From an uncultured Syntrophobacteraceae bacterium (lineage in GTDB: Bacteria > Desulfobacterota > Syntrophobacteria > Syntrophobacterales > Syntrophobacteraceae), in contig CALBZH010000300.1 of the NCBI GenBank assembly GCA_937889795.1, positions 1 to 8,898 on the forward strand: 8,898 nt of DNA, given 5' to 3'. The notes beneath the pieces are model-generated. The model did no database searches. It had not been told where the DNA came from and worked only from the letters and a program-made list of their open reading frames with translations. Position numbers and translations under genes: made by a program. Every line of letters starts with the position of its first letter. The stretch's first letter is position 1. This document shows, piece after piece, positions 5,309 to 8,898 of the stretch.

Positions 5309-6429
5309 GGGGCCAGCTCCCGGACAAGGTCCCTGATGGCAGTGCTTTGAGACTCGATCCGCTCACACAGCCGGAACTGAGCCAGAGCCCGCTTCAGGTT
5401 CTGCCCGGGGAGTCGGGTCTTGAAGTAAACATCCCCTTCACAATGGTCGGTCAGAAAGCGAAGACCCAGCTCGAAAGCAATCAGCCGCACGGAATCATAG
5501 ACATGTGCGACGTCGCTGCGCGTTAGCCCTCCCCCGGCGATCGACAGGTAGCCTTCGAGAATCGCCCGGCACAACCCAAGATCAAACTGCACGTCGTCGA
5601 GATCGTCGGGCATCTCGCCAGCGGGGTTGCAGCCGGAGCGCAGGCAGTCGCCTATATCGTATTGGATGAGCCCCGGCTTAACCGTGTCGAGATCAACGAT
5701 GCTGATCGCCTGCCCGGTTTCGATATCAATCATCACATTGCCGACTTTAGGATCTCCGTGAATGGGTCGAAGCGAGAGTCTCCCCGCGGCTTTGGCATCC
5801 TCGAGGACCGATGCCCACTCCCTGCGCTTCTGCACGACATTCAGGGCGTAATCCATCTGAAGGGATTGAACCGGGGGGTGAAGCCTGCAGACTTCATCGA
5901 AGTGCTCAAGATACCTCGGGGTGATGTGAAACCCGACGAGGGTATCAGAGAGCTCGCTGCATGGCAGATCGGAAACCAGAGTGTGAAACAGGCCCAGCGC
6001 ACATCCCACTTCCCGCGCATGGCCCAGGCTCTGAAGCGTGTCGAAGGTTCGGGCACCGTCAATGAAAGAGAGCGCTCGCCAGAAGGAGCCGTCCGGTGCG
6101 ACCCAGCAGTCGGCCCCATCGAGCGCCCGCAAGACCTGCAACGGCTCCCAGCGCCTCTCCCCAAGGTCGGTAGCATCGAGCCGCTTCCGGATGTGCTCCG
6201 AGACGGTAAGGATGTTGCCAACGACCTTGCGAGGCTCGCGAAACACGTGGGTGTTCAGCCTCTGCAGGATGAACCCCCGGTTTGCGTGGCCCTTCAAGGT
6301 CACAACGAACGTATCGTGCACATTCCCGCTTCCATGAGGAACGACGCCTTCCACAACACGCGAAGCCGCAAACTGCTGTGCCGCCTGATCGAGGTGAGCC
6401 GGTCGTTCCGCCATGGCTGTTGCTCTCAT
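5305..6429 (-). CDS. NahK-like sugar kinase of the APH phosphotransferase fold
   Basis: The protein has 374 residues of the aminoglycoside phosphotransferase/choline kinase superfamily, closest in motif pattern to N-acetylhexosamine 1-kinase (NahK) and related sugar-1-kinases. The N-lobe has GSGNVHDTF (33-41), the glycine-rich loop region, and FILQRLN (53-59). The Brenner motif is HGDPKVGNVMID (224-235) with D226 as the presumed catalytic base, followed by the metal-binding DLDTV (246-250) and YDIGDCLRSG (257-266). All are typical of NahK relatives. It would transfer phosphate from ATP to a sugar or similar small molecule in the cytoplasm; the substrate is not readable. Starts are ambiguous: ATG 6429 has no clear ribosome binding site, while ATG 6414 has GAGAG about eight bases upstream and removes only five residues. 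The gene is the first of the minus-strand cluster and sits just downstream of the acyl-CoA synthetase terminator. Confidence 0.88.
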   Translation of the reverse strand: MRATAMAERPAHLDQAAQQFAASRVVEGVVPHGSGNVHDTFVVTLKGHANRGFILQRLNTHVFREPRKVVGNILTVSEHIRKRLDATDLGERRWEPLQVLRALDGADCWVAPDGSFWRALSFIDGARTFDTLQSLGHAREVGCALGLFHTLVSDLPCSELSDTLVGFHITPRYLEHFDEVCRLHPPVQSLQMDYALNVVQKRREWASVLEDAKAAGRLSLRPIHGDPKVGNVMIDIETGQAISIVDLDTVKPGLIQYDIGDCLRSGCNPAGEMPDDLDDVQFDLGLCRAILEGYLSIAGGGLTRSDVAHVYDSVRLIAFELGLRFLTDHCEGDVYFKTRLPGQNLKRALAQFRLCERIESQSTAIRDLVRELAP

Positions 6430-6457
6430 CGTGGGAGGGGTCTCAAGATCCGCGAAC

Positions 6458-6486
6458 AGTATAACTGCATCCGAGTACGGAGGAAA
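6458..6486 (-). promoter_or_regulatory. Weak candidate promoter for the kinase-DOMON unit
   Basis: On the minus strand TATACT (6458-6463) matches the -10 box at five of six positions. Seventeen bases upstream is TTTCCT (6481-6486), a poor -35. It lies between the synthetase terminator and the kinase start, where a promoter is expected. Confidence 0.25.
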
Positions 6487-6516
6487 AAGAAAAGCCCCGA
6501 CGCAACGGTCGGGGCT
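6479..6516 (-). terminator. Intrinsic terminator of the acyl-CoA synthetase gene
   Basis: AGCCCCGAC (6493-6501) and GTCGGGGCT (6508-6516) form a perfect 9-bp stem with a 6-base loop. On the minus strand it is followed by a T-rich run (complement of the A-rich 6481-6492). The orientation fits transcription from the synthetase gene, which ends at 6623, and separates it from the kinase gene. Confidence 0.88.
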
Positions 6517-6622
6517 GGTTCATGATTCTTGTCTTGGACCGGGATCAGGGTTCGATCCCGGTTTTCAGGGTCACGAGCCGGAAGCCCGCATCCCCGATGC
6601 CTTACAAAGGTGTGGAAAAGCC

Positions 6623-8554
6623 TTACTTGGGCGCCCCGTACCCGATCTTCTTGGCCGCTTCCTGGATGACATCCAGGCTTGTCGGATCTTCGATCGTCGA
6701 GGGAACCTTGTACTCCTGGCCGTCGGCAATCTTTCTCATCGTCCCGCGGAGGATCTTACCGGAGCGGGTCTTGGGCAGCCGCTCGACCGCGATGGCGCTT
6801 TTGAAGCAGGCAAGCGGGCCAATGTCCTTTCTCACCATCTGAACCAATTCCGCCGTGATATCAGCAGGATCACGCTTGACACCCGCTTTGAGAACGAAGA
6901 AGCCAACCGGAACCTGCCCTTTGAGCTGGTCCTCGGCACCGATGACCGCACACTCGGCCACATCCGGATGCTTGGCGACCACCTCTTCCATGGCCCCTGT
7001 GGACAGTCGATGGCCTGCCACATTGATCACGTCATCGACCCGGCCCATGATGTAGACATAGCCATCCTCATCGATGTACCCCCCGTCGCCGGTGAAATAG
7101 TAGCCGGGATAGGTGCTCATGTAGGATTCCTTGAACTTCTCGTCGTTCTGCCACAGCGTCGGGAGGGTGCCCGGAGGGAGCGGCAGCTTGATGCCGATGA
7201 TTCCCTGCTCCTTGGCCGGAAGCTCCTGGCCGTTGTCGGACTGAAGAATCTTCACATCATAGCCGGGGACGGGCTTCGTGGCGGACCCGGCCTTAATGGG
7301 GAACAGCTCCAAACCTCTGAAATTTGCCGTGATGGCCCAGCCGGTCTCCGTCTGCCACCAGTGGTCGATCACTGGAACTTTGAGCAGATCCGATGCCCAG
7401 AAATACGTGTCGGGGTCCGTTCGCTCTCCGGCGAGGAAGAGCGTCTGAAAGCAGCTGATGTCGTACTTCTTGAGGTATTGACCGGTCGGATCTTCCCGCT
7501 TGATGGCGCGGAAAGCCGTGGGAGCCGTAAAGAGGGCCTTGACGCCATGCTGCGATATGACACGCCAGAACGCGCCAGGATCGGGTGTTCCAACGGGTTT
7601 GCCTTCGTAAAGGATTGTCGTCGCCCCCAGCAAAAGCGGGGCGTAAACGATGTAGGAATGGCCGACCACCCACCCCACGTCCGATGCCGCCCACCAGACG
7701 TCGCCGGGGTTGATCCCGTAGATGTGCTTCATACTCCATTTCAGAGCGACGGCATGGCCGCCGTTGTCGCGCACGACGCCCTTGGGGATGCCGGTCGTTC
7801 CGGACGTATACAGAATGTACAGGGGATCGGTGGCCTTGACCCAGACACAGTCCGTGGGCTTCGCCTCTTTTTCCAGGGTAGCCCAGTCGAGGTCACGACC
7901 GGCAACGAAGTCGGCAGTCGCCTGGGGGCGCTGGAAAATCACGCACTTCTCGGGCTTGTGGGACGCCAATTCAATTGCCTCGTCCAGCAGTGGCTTGTAT
8001 TGAATGACCTTCTTGCCCTCGATCCCACAGGATGCGGAGAGAATCACCTTGGGCTTGGCATCGTCGATTCGCACTGCAAGCTCCCGCGCCGCAAAGCCAC
8101 CGAAAACCACGGAATGGATGGCGCCAAGCCGGGCACACGCGAGCATGCCCATCAGCGCTTCGGGGATCATGGGCATATAGAGGATCACCCGGTCGCCTTT
8201 ACCGACTCCAAGGGCCTTCAGCATGCCGGCAGTCTTGGTGACTCGATCCTTGAGCTGCGAATAGGTGAGCTTCGCAACGGTATTGGTTACGGGGCTGTCG
8301 TAGATCACGGCCACCTGATCGCCCCTGCCGTTTTCGACTTGGAGATCGATGGCATTGTAGCAGGTGTTGAGCTCGGCACCGACAAACCACTTGTAGAAAG
8401 GTGGATTGGAGCTGTCCAGAACCTTGTCGCAACCTTTCTTCCAGCTCACCTCTTGAGCCGCCGCCCCCCAAAATGCCTCGGGGTCCGTCACGGATTTCTT
8501 GAACACGTCTGCGTACGCACCATTAGACTTAACTGAACCTACTTCGCTCTTCAT
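6623..8554 (-). CDS. prpE: Propionyl/acetyl-CoA synthetase (PrpE/ACSS3-type)
   Basis: The protein has 643 residues of the acyl-adenylate-forming family. It makes short-chain acyl-CoA from the acid, ATP and CoA through an acyl-AMP intermediate, in the cytoplasm. The N-terminal ACS-type cap includes SNPPFYKWFVGAELNTCYNA (49-68). The phosphate-binding loop is YTSGTTGIPKGV (249-260), followed by RDNGGHAVAL (262-271), a hallmark of the propionyl-CoA synthetase/ACSS3 branch. DHWWQTETGW is at 397-406, the hinge region YFTGDGGYIDEDGY at 486-499, GRVDDVINVAGHRLS at 504-518, and the catalytic lysine K600 in PKTRSGK, the site controlled by acetylation in relatives. All motifs are intact and length is normal. 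ATG 8554 is preceded by AGGAG seven bases upstream. The frame stays open for 85 further codons upstream, but these lack family similarity. Preference for propionate over acetate is inferred from family branch. It is followed by its own terminator, so it is probably monocistronic. Confidence 0.95.
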   Translation of the reverse strand: MKSEVGSVKSNGAYADVFKKSVTDPEAFWGAAAQEVSWKKGCDKVLDSSNPPFYKWFVGAELNTCYNAIDLQVENGRGDQVAVIYDSPVTNTVAKLTYSQLKDRVTKTAGMLKALGVGKGDRVILYMPMIPEALMGMLACARLGAIHSVVFGGFAARELAVRIDDAKPKVILSASCGIEGKKVIQYKPLLDEAIELASHKPEKCVIFQRPQATADFVAGRDLDWATLEKEAKPTDCVWVKATDPLYILYTSGTTGIPKGVVRDNGGHAVALKWSMKHIYGINPGDVWWAASDVGWVVGHSYIVYAPLLLGATTILYEGKPVGTPDPGAFWRVISQHGVKALFTAPTAFRAIKREDPTGQYLKKYDISCFQTLFLAGERTDPDTYFWASDLLKVPVIDHWWQTETGWAITANFRGLELFPIKAGSATKPVPGYDVKILQSDNGQELPAKEQGIIGIKLPLPPGTLPTLWQNDEKFKESYMSTYPGYYFTGDGGYIDEDGYVYIMGRVDDVINVAGHRLSTGAMEEVVAKHPDVAECAVIGAEDQLKGQVPVGFFVLKAGVKRDPADITAELVQMVRKDIGPLACFKSAIAVERLPKTRSGKILRGTMRKIADGQEYKVPSTIEDPTSLDVIQEAAKKIGYGAPK

Positions 8555-8561
8555 TCGATTG

Positions 8562-8566
8562 CTCCT
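8562..8566 (-). promoter_or_regulatory. Ribosome binding site fixing the synthetase start at 8554
   Basis: AGGAG on the minus strand, seven bases before ATG 8554. The resulting N-terminus (MKSEVGSVKSNGAYADVFKK) aligns with the usual start of this family, so the in-frame open stretch upstream is not needed to explain the enzyme. Confidence 0.85.
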
Positions 8567-8567
8567 C

Positions 8568-8593
8568 AGCGTTTCGCCGCTGGATAATCCAGC
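8568..8593 (-). promoter_or_regulatory. Two mutually exclusive hairpins in the synthetase leader
   Basis: GCTGGA (8579-8584) pairs with TCCAGC (8588-8593) around a 3-base loop, a perfect 6-bp hairpin. CAGCG (8567-8571) can also pair with CGCTG (8578-8582) around TTTCGC. The two share bases 8579-8582, so only one can form. They end one base short of the AGGAG. There is no T-tract, so any effect would be on ribosome access rather than termination. Short hairpins like these can arise by chance. Confidence 0.3.
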
Positions 8594-8898
8594 ATCAAAT
8601 GTCGCATCTGCTTGGTCTATCAGGTTCTCACCGAGCACGAGATTCTTCGCCACATCCGGTAGAGGCAAGAAGGTGACTTCACAATCACCCGAATCTACAG
8701 CTTCCAGAACCACATTCAGGCTTAGAACGAGAGACTCCAGAGTCAAGGCGTCAGAATGACTGAGCCGCTGACTGATCCAATTCCCTATCCCCTCCTTTCC
8801 GTTAACGTTTCAACCCAAGACCCCCGTATCCCCGTCCCCTACAAGCACAGGGCAAACTCGATCCATGGTTCCCCAACCGTCACGGATAACAAACGCCA

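Larger units (their letters stand above)
8555..8898. other. Intergenic region upstream of the synthetase; no confident gene
   Basis: No complete gene or confident promoter is seen here. On the minus strand the synthetase frame stays open from 8809 down to 8555 (85 codons) after a TGA at 8810-8812, but the only early start codon in that frame is TTG 8746, which has no ribosome binding site. Its third-position GC is only about half, lower than in the enzyme itself. A perfect AAGGAGG (minus strand, 8791-8797) is followed ten bases later by TTG 8780, which opens a 9-codon frame ending at TGA 8751. I found no sigma-54 site and only poor sigma-70 matches. Bases 8813-8898 show nothing I can interpret. 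Confidence 0.5.

Noticed and set aside
5662..6525. A 287-codon plus-strand open frame
   Set aside because: It is antisense to the kinase, which has a complete set of family motifs; the plus-strand product has none.
6413..8536. A 707-codon open frame on the plus strand
   Set aside because: It is fully antisense to the intact acyl-CoA synthetase gene and its protein has no recognisable domain; long antisense frames are common opposite GC-rich genes.
8813..8898. Sigma-54 promoter for the synthetase
   Set aside because: A GG and GC pair on the minus strand is nine bases apart instead of ten and the flanks do not match the -24/-12 consensus.

Overview
The window looks like the end of a short-read assembly contig from a Gram-negative bacterium. 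The first 55 bases are an Illumina index adapter, so the biological sequence starts at base 56. Coding sequence is about 57-60% GC in hand-counted 60-base lines, with GC-ending codons favoured and TTG starts used as well as ATG. A lipoprotein signal peptide and a secreted-type alkaline phosphatase point to a Gram-negative cell. The gene mix (YibE/F membrane protein, ACSS3/PrpE-type acyl-CoA synthetase, transposase-like zinc ribbon, NahK-like kinase, DOMON-like protein) would fit a Desulfobacterota or related lineage, but that placement is inference and weak.

Layout. Plus strand, 56 to about 3020: the C-terminal two-thirds of an alkaline phosphatase cut by the contig end, a strong intrinsic terminator, a YibE/F family membrane protein on a TTG start, a small double zinc-ribbon protein, and a short ORF that seems to lose its natural C-terminus near 3020. 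Minus strand, 8554 down to 3029: a propionyl/acetyl-CoA synthetase with its own terminator, then a cluster of a NahK-like sugar kinase, a DOMON-like protein whose start overlaps the kinase stop by 4 bases, a small lipoprotein, and a seven-repeat beta-propeller-like protein. The two blocks converge at about 3029-3071.

How the genes relate. The phosphatase is probably periplasmic and would release phosphate. The acyl-CoA synthetase activates short-chain acids in the cytoplasm and forms its own transcription unit. The kinase and DOMON-like protein are translationally coupled and probably act together on a sugar or glycan-derived ligand, though the substrate cannot be read from the sequence. The propeller gene is much more AT-rich (35-42% GC in sampled lines) than everything around it and sits against the interrupted-looking plus-strand ORF, so it is the best candidate for recently acquired DNA. 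I found no tRNA, rRNA, CRISPR array or complete insertion sequence. I see no clearly new multi-gene system. The points most worth checking are the adapter-derived protein start, the AT-rich propeller island, the kinase-DOMON pair, the palindrome at the zinc-ribbon start, and the long open frame with an orphan ribosome-binding site upstream of the acyl-CoA synthetase.
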